From NCBI GenBank assembly GCA_945869725.1, contig CAMBPO010000011.1, positions 1 to 53,682 of the forward strand: a stretch of 53,682 bases of DNA, given 5' to 3'. This document shows, in pieces, positions 1 through 7,713 of this stretch. Under the pieces are notes generated by a model that saw only the letters and a program-made list of their open reading frames with translations, made no database searches and was not told the origin of the DNA. The DNA comes from Klebsiella pneumoniae (lineage in GTDB: Bacteria > Pseudomonadota > Gammaproteobacteria > Pseudomonadales > Pseudohongiellaceae). How positions within the stretch are numbered: the stretch's first letter is position 1; each line of letters starts with the position of its first letter. The translations under genes were made by a program, and so were the position numbers.

Positions 1-696
1 GCAAATGACGCCGTTGCAACGCTTGTTATTCAGGAAATACCAAAGGCAGTGATGACCATGCCGGTTGCATTTGTGCCGCAAGGCAATGAATTTAATCTGG
101 CCGCTGTTCAGGGGCTGCAGCAGGGCAAAAACCTCTTTGTCGGCGCTGATGGTTTGTGGAAGCACGGCTATATTCCGGCATGTTACCGGGCATTTCCCTT
201 TTCGGTGGCCAGCACGGAAAACGGCGAGCAGGTGCTTTGTTTTGATCAGGACAGTCACCTGCTGACCGATAATGACGGGCAGGGTTTCTACGAAGCTGAT
301 GGCACGCTGACCGAAGCAGTTAAGAGGATTGCTGACTTTTTAGCGCAGGTGTTGCAGAACCGGGTGCCGACGCGGCAGGTATGCGATCTTCTGCAGCAGC
401 ATAATCTGATTCAGCCTTGGCCGATTACCCTGAAGACCGATCGCGGGGAGCAAGCAGTCAATGGATTCTTCAGGATTGATGAAAGCGCGCTGAGGCAGCT
501 ATCCGCCGATGCTTTGCGCCAACTTAACGAAGCCGGTGCGCTTGGTATTGCTTATTTCCAGCTGCTATCGACTCATAACCTGCAAAAGCTGGTAGACATG
601 GCAGCAGCGGATGCTTTATCCGCGCAGGCAAAAAAACAGTCGGTGGCAGATTTGATCAGTCATGACAGCGGCACCATTGATCTGAGCTTTCTGTAA
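1..696 (+). CDS. SapC family protein, 5' end outside window
   Basis: The C-terminal part matches the SapC family: a NLFV segment, then W-x-H-GYIPA followed by R-x-FPFSV, an acidic ..DGTLTEA helix, and an NGFFRIDE segment before the last helices. The function of SapC proteins is poorly defined. They were named beside an S-layer gene in Campylobacter and occur widely in proteobacteria without S-layers. The frame is open back to base 1 and encodes ATLVIQEIPKA before the first possible starts (GTG 49, ATG 52, ATG 58). That stretch looks like the normal beginning of a SapC domain, so the true start probably lies upstream of the window. No signal peptide is visible in the part seen. Confidence 0.75.
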   Translation, partial: ANDAVATLVIQEIPKAVMTMPVAFVPQGNEFNLAAVQGLQQGKNLFVGADGLWKHGYIPACYRAFPFSVASTENGEQVLCFDQDSHLLTDNDGQGFYEADGTLTEAVKRIADFLAQVLQNRVPTRQVCDLLQQHNLIQPWPITLKTDRGEQAVNGFFRIDESALRQLSADALRQLNEAGALGIAYFQLLSTHNLQKLVDMAAADALSAQAKKQSVADLISHDSGTIDLSFL

Positions 697-766
697 ATCA
701 GCGTCGTGCTGACACAGGGCGTGTCATCAACGTTGATTTTCAAACCGACAACTGAGGTGATCACTG

Positions 767-1261
767 TTGCTGATACTGGCTTATCTGATCGGCGCCATCG
801 GCATCGCTGTCGAGTGGCGCTCGTATGTTCTTTATGATGCACAGGCTTTCCGCCGCTGGTCAGCTGCCGGCGCGGTGTCGTGGGGGCTTATGTATCTTTT
901 GCTGGGCGCGTGGACTGCTGCGCTGACCATGAGTTGTACTGCAGCGCGCACGATGGTCTCAGGTTTGTTGACCAGCTCTACGCGCAAACATGTGATTGCC
1001 GGTTTTTTTGTTACCGCGTTTGTATTGATGACCGTTTTCAGTTGGCAGGGGCTGGTGTCACTGTTACCAGCCTTTGCAGTGATCAATACCACCCTTGCGC
1101 TTTTTTACCTTGAAAACCGGTCAATGCGCATACTGATGCTGGCGTCGAGTGTCGCTTGGATCATCAATGACATTATCTGGCAGGCGTGGCCGGCGCTGTT
1201 GGCTGAGTCCGTTGCGGTGTTGCTGAATCTAAGAACAATATCGAAGATGAAAACGCCATAA
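767..1261 (+). CDS. YgjV-like inner membrane protein
   Basis: This 164-residue, strongly hydrophobic protein has about five membrane segments, roughly at residues 1-20, 27-50, 68-88, 91-110 and 115-145. It ends in a short basic tail after an N-L-R-T motif. Length, topology and the C-terminal pattern resemble the YgjV/Imp-YgjV family of small bacterial inner membrane proteins, whose role is unknown. The start is taken as TTG 767 because a GAGGTG Shine-Dalgarno sequence (754-759) sits just upstream and an in-frame stop (758-760) precludes anything much earlier. It is 71 bases after the SapC-like gene and 31 bases before the next one, so the three may be cotranscribed. Confidence 0.6.
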   Translation: MLILAYLIGAIGIAVEWRSYVLYDAQAFRRWSAAGAVSWGLMYLLLGAWTAALTMSCTAARTMVSGLLTSSTRKHVIAGFFVTAFVLMTVFSWQGLVSLLPAFAVINTTLALFYLENRSMRILMLASSVAWIINDIIWQAWPALLAESVAVLLNLRTISKMKTP

Positions 1262-1291
1262 AACCCTGTGATTTAACCAAAGGATAACCCT

Positions 1292-1897
1292 ATGAGCGAG
1301 AAACCGGCTGACATCAACTACCCTGTCAGCAAAAAGCTCAACATCAACTTCAGTGCTTATGAAGACCGGCTGCTGGTAAACGCTGAACGCATCGGTATCG
1401 ATGATGTCACGTTGTTGATGACCCGACGTATGACCATTCTGGTGCTGCAGCAGATCTTGTCGCGCCTGCCCGAATTGTCTGGTCTGAATAAAACACCGGC
1501 CGCGTACTGGCAGGAAGTCTTGCAGATGTCACATCAAGGCGCGATGGAGGCCAAAACGCGTGCCGATAAAGTAGAGGCCGAACACAAACCGCTGAGTGCA
1601 AAGCCCGGTGAACCAAGCAAGGGCATCTACCTGGCTACCGAACTGACGGTTCAGGTCAGCACAGACCGTCTGACGCTGGCGTTCCGAGGCTTGCAGATGC
1701 CGGATGCCATGACAAAGGCGGCACAACATGTGCCGGTTTTAGCAATCCCTTTATCGCTGGACAACTTACATCAGCTGATAGAATTGTTTATCACCAAAGC
1801 GCGGGAAGCCCACTGGCACCTGCCAGTTGAATTGCCCTGGCTGGAAAGTCCAAAGGCTGCAAATACGTCGGCAGATGGCATTTTTCGCACGCATTGA
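1292..1897 (+). CDS. Uncharacterised 201-residue protein
   Basis: I do not recognise this gene. The product is soluble-looking, with no signal peptide or membrane segment. It has an amphipathic N-terminal half containing a TRRMTILVLQQIL helix, then a charged, lysine-rich linker around residues 88-110. A beta-rich segment follows (TELTVQVSTDRLTLAFRG), and the end has a conserved-looking W-x-LPVELPWL stretch. An AAGGAT Shine-Dalgarno sequence precedes the ATG. Codon use looks like the neighbours. The 31-base gap to the upstream gene suggests one transcript with it. A likely promoter for the next gene begins about five bases after this stop. Confidence 0.7.
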   Translation: MSEKPADINYPVSKKLNINFSAYEDRLLVNAERIGIDDVTLLMTRRMTILVLQQILSRLPELSGLNKTPAAYWQEVLQMSHQGAMEAKTRADKVEAEHKPLSAKPGEPSKGIYLATELTVQVSTDRLTLAFRGLQMPDAMTKAAQHVPVLAIPLSLDNLHQLIELFITKAREAHWHLPVELPWLESPKAANTSADGIFRTH

Positions 1898-1901
1898 TGT
1901 T

Positions 1902-1931
1902 TTGCCTCCGATCCCAAACAGCGCATATAAT
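1902..1931 (+). promoter_or_regulatory. Sigma-70-type promoter for the cytochrome c5 gene
   Basis: TTGCCT (1902-1907) and a perfect TATAAT (1926-1931) are separated by 18 bases, and the start codon of the cytochrome gene follows 32 bases later. It lies in the only gap in this part of the window. Inferred from consensus only. Confidence 0.5.
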
Positions 1932-1963
1932 GCCTCGCACTCAAATAAACCTAGGAGTTAACC

Positions 1964-2449
1964 GTGAAAATGTTCAGTAAGGGTATGCAGTCCCGAGTAA
2001 TTAAAGTGAGTCTGATGATTGTCGGTTTGAGCGTTGCCAGTGCTGCGCTCGCACAGTCTGCCCGTGATCAGCTAATTGCCGAGCGTGTCACGCCGGTAGG
2101 CAGCGTTTGCCTGGCAGGCGAAGCCTGTGTAACGGGTAGTTCTGCAACTGCTTCTTCAGCGAGTGCTGCAGCACCTGCGATGGCTCAGACAGCATCCGCT
2201 GAGTTCAGCGCATCAGCCACCTATGAGCAGTATTGTGCAATGTGCCATAACACCGGCATGGCAAATGCTCCGCGTCGTGATGATGCAGCACATTGGACGG
2301 CTCGTGTTGCTGAAGTGGGTCTGGCAACCCTCACCAATAACGCAATTACCGGTATCAATGCGATGCCCGCGCGCGGAATGTGTGCCACCTGTACCGATGA
2401 GCAGATTGGTGAAATTGTTCAGTATCTGTCCGGCGTTACTGCGCAGTAA
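1964..2449 (+). CDS. Secreted cytochrome c5 family protein (long form)
   Basis: Periplasmic monohaem cytochrome c with a likely role in electron transfer. An N-terminal signal peptide ends near ..ASAALA-Q. A low-complexity Ala/Ser linker (about residues 50-80) follows, holding an extra Cys pair (SVCLAGEAC). The cytochrome domain then has the haem motif CAMCH, the likely axial Met in NAMPARGMC, and the second C-x-x-C (CATC) typical of the c5 subfamily. At 161 residues it is longer than a plain c5 because of the linker. The start is GTG 1964, with AGGAGT seven bases upstream. A second c5 gene follows. Confidence 0.85.
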   Translation: MKMFSKGMQSRVIKVSLMIVGLSVASAALAQSARDQLIAERVTPVGSVCLAGEACVTGSSATASSASAAAPAMAQTASAEFSASATYEQYCAMCHNTGMANAPRRDDAAHWTARVAEVGLATLTNNAITGINAMPARGMCATCTDEQIGEIVQYLSGVTAQ

Positions 2450-2491
2450 TAAACGCGCAAAAAGAGTTGTTTGAAAGTAGTGTTGGCATTC

Positions 2492-2518
2492 ATCTGCGGT
2501 TAATGTTTGACCGCAGAT
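2492..2518 (+). terminator. Hairpin between the two cytochrome genes
   Basis: Perfect 9-bp inverted repeat (ATCTGCGGT / ACCGCAGAT) with a 9-base loop. It is not followed by a T run, so it may be an mRNA-stability or processing element rather than a classical terminator. Confidence 0.4.
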
Positions 2519-2583
2519 AGTGTCAGCAGCAAAAGTGGTAAATAAGCGTTTGTGAACATAAGCCAAGTTAAAGGGGTATTCTC

Positions 2584-2955
2584 GTGAAATTGAAGAACGT
2601 TGTAAAAACCGGTGTTGCGTTGTCAGGTCTGGTACTGGCATCCGTGTTGGCGTCAGGTTCTGCCTCAGCGGGACAAACCTTGACGCTGGCACAGTTGACT
2701 GAAGGCTTTGATCCGGCCCGCACCTATACACAAAGCTGTGCAGCCTGCCATAACAGCGGCGCTGCGGGTGCCCCGCGTATGGGCAATGCGGAAGACTGGT
2801 CTGCCCGTCTTGAGAAAGGTTTTGATGTGTTGGTTGAGCACACTATTAGCGGGTTCAACAATGTGATGCCACCAAAAGGCATGTGTTTTACCTGTTCTGA
2901 TGATGATCTGAAAGCGATGGTGCAGTACATTCTGGATGAGTCTATTCCTGAATAA
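2584..2955 (+). CDS. Secreted cytochrome c5 family protein (short form)
   Basis: A 123-residue periplasmic monohaem cytochrome c. The signal peptide ends near SASA-G. The haem motif is CAACH (about residue 51), the likely Met ligand is in NVMPPKGMC, and the second Cys pair is CFTC. These are the usual c5 hallmarks, and the length is typical of the family with its leader. The start is GTG 2584. It is probably a duplicate partner of the preceding gene. The two domains share the order YxQxCAxCHN..G..APR..W..R.., which supports paralogy. It ends 35 bases before the convergent rep gene. Confidence 0.87.
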   Translation: MKLKNVVKTGVALSGLVLASVLASGSASAGQTLTLAQLTEGFDPARTYTQSCAACHNSGAAGAPRMGNAEDWSARLEKGFDVLVEHTISGFNNVMPPKGMCFTCSDDDLKAMVQYILDESIPE

Positions 2956-2975
2956 TTGCCGTCCGATTGAATGCT

Positions 2976-3000
2976 TGGGGGGATAACAATCATCCCCCCA
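2976..3000. terminator. Hairpin between convergent cytochrome c5 and rep
   Basis: TGGGGGGAT (2976-2984) and ATCCCCCCA (2992-3000) form a perfect 9-bp stem with a 7-base loop that spans the rep stop codon. There is no T run on either side, so termination efficiency is uncertain. Confidence 0.45.
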
Positions 3001-5032
3001 GCAATTCCCGCAAACTGGCTAGTGCCGCTTCTCCCTTTTTCTGTTTTTGTTCAGGCGTGCTGTCGCCGCGACCCTCCCACTCCAGATACTCTGCCGGAAT
3101 TTCATCCAAAAAACGGCTAGGAATACTGCTGCTGACTTCGCCGTATTGTTTGCGCTTTTTAGCCAGCGTAAAGATCAGGCCGCGGCGCGCACGCGTGATG
3201 CCAACATAGGCCAGGCGGCGTTCTTCCTCAATACTATCCGTGTCAATACTGTTGCGATGTGGCAACAGATCTTCTTCCATACCCATGATAAAAACCCATG
3301 GAAACTCAAGTCCTTTGGCCGCATGCAGCGTCATCAGCTGTACCTGATTGTCGATGGATTCCTCTTCCTGACGCTCCAGCATATCGCGAAGAATCAACTT
3401 GTTGATCGCCGCTTCTACCGGGTTAACGGCACTGTCAGTATCGTCCTCCATGTTCTCCAGGCTGCGTGCCAAAGAATCAATCAGCACATGCACATTGGCC
3501 ATCGCGCGCTCAGCGGCGTTTGGTGTTGTGCTGGTCTGATGGAGCCAGCCGTCATAGTCCATATCACTGATCATGTCGCGGATGTTGCTGATCGCGTTAT
3601 CCTGCTGGCACTTCTCCGCCACGCTGCTTATCCAGTGACTGAAGCGGCGCAGCTTCTCAACCTGCTTAGTACCCAGAAATTGCTCCAGACCCATTTCATG
3701 GCAAGCAGACAACAGACTGATGCCGCGCTCACTAGCGTAGCTGGCCAGACCCTCAAGAATGGACGGCCCGATTTTGCGGCGCGGTGTATTGATGACACGT
3801 AAAAACGCATTGTCATCATCGGGATTTATCAGCAACCGCAGATAGGCCATGATGTCTTTGATTTCAGCACGTGAAAAAAAAGACGTACCACCACTGAGCT
3901 GGTAAGGAATCTGGTGTGACTGTAGTTTGATTTCCAGCTGCCGTGCCTGATGGTTGCCGCGGTACAGAATGGCAAAGTCGCCAAACTTGAGCTGCTTTTG
4001 CACGCACAGGCTGAGAATTTCGGTGGCAATTCGTTCAACTTCCGCCTCCTGATCCGACATGGCCAATACCCGCATAGGTTCGCCCAGTCCCAGTTCGCTC
4101 CATAACTTTTTTTCATACAGGTGCGGATTGTTACCAATCAGCATGTTGGCAGCCTGCAGGATAATGTTGCTGGAGCGGTAGTTCTGCTCCAGTTTAATAA
4201 CCTTCAGATGCAGATAGTCTTGCTGAAGCTGCAGCATGTTCTCGGGCCGCGCGCCACGCCAGGCATAAATTGATTGATCATCGTCGCCGACCACGGTCAG
4301 GCCATTGCGAGGGCCGACCAAGAGTTTGACCAGCAGATACTGACTGGTATTGGTGTCCTGATACTCGTCCACCAGCAGGTAGTGCACGCGGTTCTGCCAG
4401 CGCTCCAGCACCGCGGGTTGCTGCTGAAACAACACAACAGGCAGCAGAATCAGGTCGTCAAAATCAACGGCATTAAAGGCGCGCAGGTGTCGTTGGTATT
4501 CCTCATAAACGCGGGCAGCTAATACGGCTTGCTCGTCGTCAGCTTTGTCCATCGCCTGCGCGGGTAACAGCAGATCATTCTTCCATGTGGAGATCTGATT
4601 CTGCAGCCAGCGCAGTTGTTCTTCATTGCTGTTTTCGGCCTTGATCATCAGGCTTTTGATCAACGCCAGAGCATCTTGGCCGTCGAATATCGAGAATCCA
4701 CTTTTGAGGCCGATATGTTTAAGCTCATGGCGAATGATGGTGAGGCCAAGATGATGGAAGGTGGAAATGGTGAGTCCGCGTGTGTTTTCCTTGGGTATTT
4801 TTTGATGTTTAAGTAACTGACTGACCCGCTCTTTCATTTCACGGGCTGCCTTATTGGTGAAGGTCACCGCCACAATCTTGTGCGCCGCGATGCCGCAATC
4901 TTTGATCAGCCATGAAATCTTCTGCGTGATTACACTGGTCTTGCCACTGCCGGCCCCGGCAAGCACCAGCAGGGGTGAGCTGATGTAACGAACAGCCTCG
5001 GTTTGTCGGGGATTGAGTGTATTGGCGGACAA
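2990..5032 (-). CDS. rep: ATP-dependent DNA helicase Rep
   Basis: UvrD/Rep superfamily 1 helicase, a 3'-5' translocase that helps replication forks past bound proteins. At 680 residues it matches Rep length rather than UvrD. Visible motifs are Walker A GAGSGKT (residues 26-32), VTFTNKAAREM (Ia), VDEYQDTN (II), GDDDQSIYAWRGA (III), LEQNYRSS (IV), LMTLHAAKGLEF (V) and AYVGITRARRGL (VI). The N-terminal LNPRQTEAV is Rep-like. Transcribed alone on the minus strand, divergent from comM. Its 3' end meets the cytochrome genes head-on. Confidence 0.95.
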   Translation of the reverse strand: MSANTLNPRQTEAVRYISSPLLVLAGAGSGKTSVITQKISWLIKDCGIAAHKIVAVTFTNKAAREMKERVSQLLKHQKIPKENTRGLTISTFHHLGLTIIRHELKHIGLKSGFSIFDGQDALALIKSLMIKAENSNEEQLRWLQNQISTWKNDLLLPAQAMDKADDEQAVLAARVYEEYQRHLRAFNAVDFDDLILLPVVLFQQQPAVLERWQNRVHYLLVDEYQDTNTSQYLLVKLLVGPRNGLTVVGDDDQSIYAWRGARPENMLQLQQDYLHLKVIKLEQNYRSSNIILQAANMLIGNNPHLYEKKLWSELGLGEPMRVLAMSDQEAEVERIATEILSLCVQKQLKFGDFAILYRGNHQARQLEIKLQSHQIPYQLSGGTSFFSRAEIKDIMAYLRLLINPDDDNAFLRVINTPRRKIGPSILEGLASYASERGISLLSACHEMGLEQFLGTKQVEKLRRFSHWISSVAEKCQQDNAISNIRDMISDMDYDGWLHQTSTTPNAAERAMANVHVLIDSLARSLENMEDDTDSAVNPVEAAINKLILRDMLERQEEESIDNQVQLMTLHAAKGLEFPWVFIMGMEEDLLPHRNSIDTDSIEEERRLAYVGITRARRGLIFTLAKKRKQYGEVSSSIPSRFLDEIPAEYLEWEGRGDSTPEQKQKKGEAALASLRELLGG

Positions 5033-5133
5033 GATGAATCCTTGGAGGGGGCGATGACAGCAAGGCTCGGATTATATCCCAAGGCAACGCCAATTCTGTA
5101 TTTGAGAACGTGCAGCACCCGCGACATTCATGA

Positions 5134-5158
5134 GTGCCGTTGATGCGTGCCGTTGATG
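5134..5158. repeat. Tandem 13-bp direct repeat upstream of comM
   Basis: GTGCCGTTGATG occurs twice with a one-base spacer (5134-5145 and 5147-5158) in the 222-base divergent region between rep and comM. The rest of that gap holds no gene that I can support. Significance unknown. Confidence 0.5.
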
Positions 5159-5254
5159 ACAGTCATCTGATTTGCTATTTCAGCAATCGGCCACTAAAAC
5201 ACCTTAAAACCATCACAGGATGTGATGCAGACAGCTCTCACGGAGGAGACAGGT

Positions 5255-6772
5255 ATGTCACTTGCCATCGTTTACACGCGCGCTAATCAAGGCGTCGACG
5301 CACCCTTGGTGACAGTCGAAACCCATTTGTCTAACGGACTGCCTGCTTTGAATATGGTTGGACTGCCTGAAACGGCAGTTAAAGAAAGTCGGGAGCGGGT
5401 GCGCAGCGCCATCCTCAATGCCGGACTGGAGTTTCCGGCGCGTCGAATCACCATCAATCTGGCGCCTGCAGATATTCCCAAAAGTGGCGGTCGTTATGAC
5501 TTGGCCATTGCGCTCAGTATTCTGGCCGCCTCTGGGCAGTTGCCCGCAAAAAAACTGGTGGATATTGAAATTCTGGGCGAGCTGGCACTGGCTGGTGATG
5601 TGCGGGCGGTGCAAGGTGTTGTGCCTGCCGTGATCGCCGCGCGTGATGCGGGTCGTCGTTTGATGGTACCTGCCGCCAACGCCGATGAAGCTACCATGGT
5701 ACGAAACGCCTGCAGTGTGGGTGTGGATAACTTGCGTACCGCATTCCTGCACTTTACCGGTAAGCCGCTTGAGCCTATGGCGGAGCGGACATTACCCACG
5801 CAGACGATGTCCGGGATTACGGAGATCAGTTCTGTTCGCGGACAAATACTGGCCAAGCGGGCTTTACTGATTGCGGCAGCTGGCGGCCACAATATGCTGA
5901 TGGTAGGTCCTCCGGGCACTGGGAAAACCCTGTTGGCTAATGCGATGCCGGGTTTGCTGCCGCCGCTTGACGAAACGGATGCGCTGGCAGTTGCTGCGGT
6001 GCGCTCGGTGGCTGGTTTGCGCTTTGAGCCCTCTGATTGGGCGTGCCCGCCTTTTCGGGCTCCTCATCATGGGGCCAGCGCGGTAGCAATTGTGGGTGGC
6101 GGTCGGCACATTACCCCGGGTGAAGTCACACTGGCACATGCCGGCATTTTATTTCTGGATGAGCTGACCGAGTTCAAGCGACATGTGCTGGAAAGTTTAC
6201 GTGAACCTTTGGAGGCGGGCGTCATCACCATCAGCCGTGCCGATCATCGGGTGAGTTTTCCGGCGCGCTTCCAGCTGGTGGCGGCGATGAATCCCTGTCC
6301 CTGTGGTTATGCCGGTGATGATCGTGGCTTTTGTCGCTGTACGCCCGACAGAATTTCACGTTACCTGGAAAAAATCTCCGGACCCCTGCTGGACAGGATT
6401 GATGTGCATGTGGAGATAGGGCGTCTGACCAGTGAAGAGCTGCGCCGCCCGCCGCTGACGACCGAAGAGGACTCTGCGCAGTTACGTGAACGGGTTCTGC
6501 AGTGCCGGCAACGCCAGATCAACAGACAGGGTTGTTTGAATCGCGAGTTAGATGCCGAACGTCTGGATGAATTCTGTCCGCTATTGCCGGCGGCAGAAAC
6601 GCTGATCCGGCAAAGTATGGAGAAACTGCACCTATCTGCGCGCGCCTGTCATCGCATGATCAAGCTGGCCAGAACATTGGCCGATCTGGACGGTGAGTAT
6701 ACGATCAATGCAGCCCACGTCGCCCAGGCTGCGGCGTTCAGGCACTTTGCGTTGCGTTCGCTGAAGGGGTGA
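5255..6772 (+). CDS. comM: ComM/YifB AAA+ ATPase (Mg-chelatase-like)
   Basis: An N-terminal ChlI/Lon-like domain (residues 1-170, containing GLPETAVKESRERVR and PADIPKSGGRYDLAIA) is followed by an AAA+ domain with Walker A GPPGTGKT (218-225) and Walker B LFLDEL, and then the C-terminal Mg-chelatase helical domain. ComM is a hexameric branch-migration helicase that helps integrate donor DNA during natural transformation in Vibrio and relatives, and the gene is also conserved in non-competent bacteria. The start is ATG 5255 because a strong GGAGGAG lies 7 bases upstream. That gives 505 residues, the usual length. The 3' end overlaps convergent ubiK by 35 bases. Confidence 0.93.
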   Translation: MSLAIVYTRANQGVDAPLVTVETHLSNGLPALNMVGLPETAVKESRERVRSAILNAGLEFPARRITINLAPADIPKSGGRYDLAIALSILAASGQLPAKKLVDIEILGELALAGDVRAVQGVVPAVIAARDAGRRLMVPAANADEATMVRNACSVGVDNLRTAFLHFTGKPLEPMAERTLPTQTMSGITEISSVRGQILAKRALLIAAAGGHNMLMVGPPGTGKTLLANAMPGLLPPLDETDALAVAAVRSVAGLRFEPSDWACPPFRAPHHGASAVAIVGGGRHITPGEVTLAHAGILFLDELTEFKRHVLESLREPLEAGVITISRADHRVSFPARFQLVAAMNPCPCGYAGDDRGFCRCTPDRISRYLEKISGPLLDRIDVHVEIGRLTSEELRRPPLTTEEDSAQLRERVLQCRQRQINRQGCLNRELDAERLDEFCPLLPAAETLIRQSMEKLHLSARACHRMIKLARTLADLDGEYTINAAHVAQAAAFRHFALRSLKG

Positions 6773-7007
6773 GCCGCGACTCCAGCTCGTTTACGATGGC
6801 TTCCAACTCGGCAATTTTGTCTTCAGCGCGTTGCAATGCTCGCACATGCACGTCAAATTCTTCCCGAGTGACCAGGTCAAGCTTTCCAAGGCTTTGTTGC
6901 ACCAGACCTTTGACGTTATCTGAGACATCCTGCCCCAGTGCGTTCAGCTGAGGCAGGCGTCGACCAATCTGCTCAGCGATATCATCAAGAATCTGTTTGT
7001 TAAGCAT
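6738..7007 (-). CDS. ubiK: Ubiquinone biosynthesis accessory factor UbiK
   Basis: Small (89-residue) BMFP/YqiC family protein. The N-terminal amphipathic helix starts MLNKQILDDIAEQI, and the C-terminal coiled coil is RAEDKIAELEAIVNELE. UbiK binds the lipid-carrier protein UbiJ and supports the soluble Ubi complex of aerobic ubiquinone synthesis. The start is ATG 7007, supported by AAAGGAGAG on the minus strand immediately upstream. A frame open further upstream has no ribosome site. Other quinone genes (ubiH, ubiI) lie elsewhere in this window. Confidence 0.9.
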   Translation of the reverse strand: MLNKQILDDIAEQIGRRLPQLNALGQDVSDNVKGLVQQSLGKLDLVTREEFDVHVRALQRAEDKIAELEAIVNELESRLTPSANATQSA

Positions 7008-7096
7008 TATCACTCTCCTTTTATGGGCTGACAGATTGACTGGCGTATTGGCAGGCTGTGCCGACAATAGCATATTTTCCGCAGTCGATCTGAGAA

Positions 7097-7142
7097 GCAC
7101 AGCTTAAGTGCGGGATTCACATCAATCGCACCAATCTGGTGC
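7097..7142 (+). promoter_or_regulatory. Two NtrC-type enhancer sites upstream of glnK
   Basis: Two copies of the dyad GCAC-N7-GTGC are present: 7097-7111 (weaker centre) and 7128-7142 (GCACCAATCTGGTGC, a near-perfect NtrC site). Their centres are 31 bases apart, about three helical turns, the arrangement classically seen at NtrC enhancers. The near site is about 86 bases upstream of the -24 element. That NtrC binds here is inference. Confidence 0.75.
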
Positions 7143-7227
7143 CACATGTTTGCCCCGATACCGTCAAATTGCTCAATTTTTGCCGGAAAAACTCATAATC
7201 TATTGAAATTTATTAATAAATTTAATA

Positions 7228-7243
7228 TGGCATGAGCCGTGCA
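7228..7243 (+). promoter_or_regulatory. Sigma-54 (-24/-12) promoter of glnK-amtB
   Basis: TGGCATGAGCCGTGCA has the invariant GG and GC dinucleotides at exactly the sigma-54 spacing (consensus TGGCAC-N5-TTGC). It lies about 98 bases before the glnK start and downstream of two NtrC-type dyads, so nitrogen-limitation control is the natural reading. Confidence 0.8.
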
Positions 7244-7271
7244 TAGAGTCTGACAGGTGTATCTGCACTGA

Positions 7272-7679
<408 letters not shown>

Positions 7680-7713
7680 CAGCTGAATTAGCTCTCAAGC
7701 GGAGGAAATAAAG

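Noticed and set aside
2213..2731. Minus-strand frame of 172 codons over the cytochrome genes
   Set aside because: It covers two clear secreted cytochromes on the plus strand, with no protein family features.
5258..5752. Minus-strand frame of 164 codons inside comM
   Set aside because: Opposite-strand shadow of a well-supported ComM gene. No ribosome site or family match.
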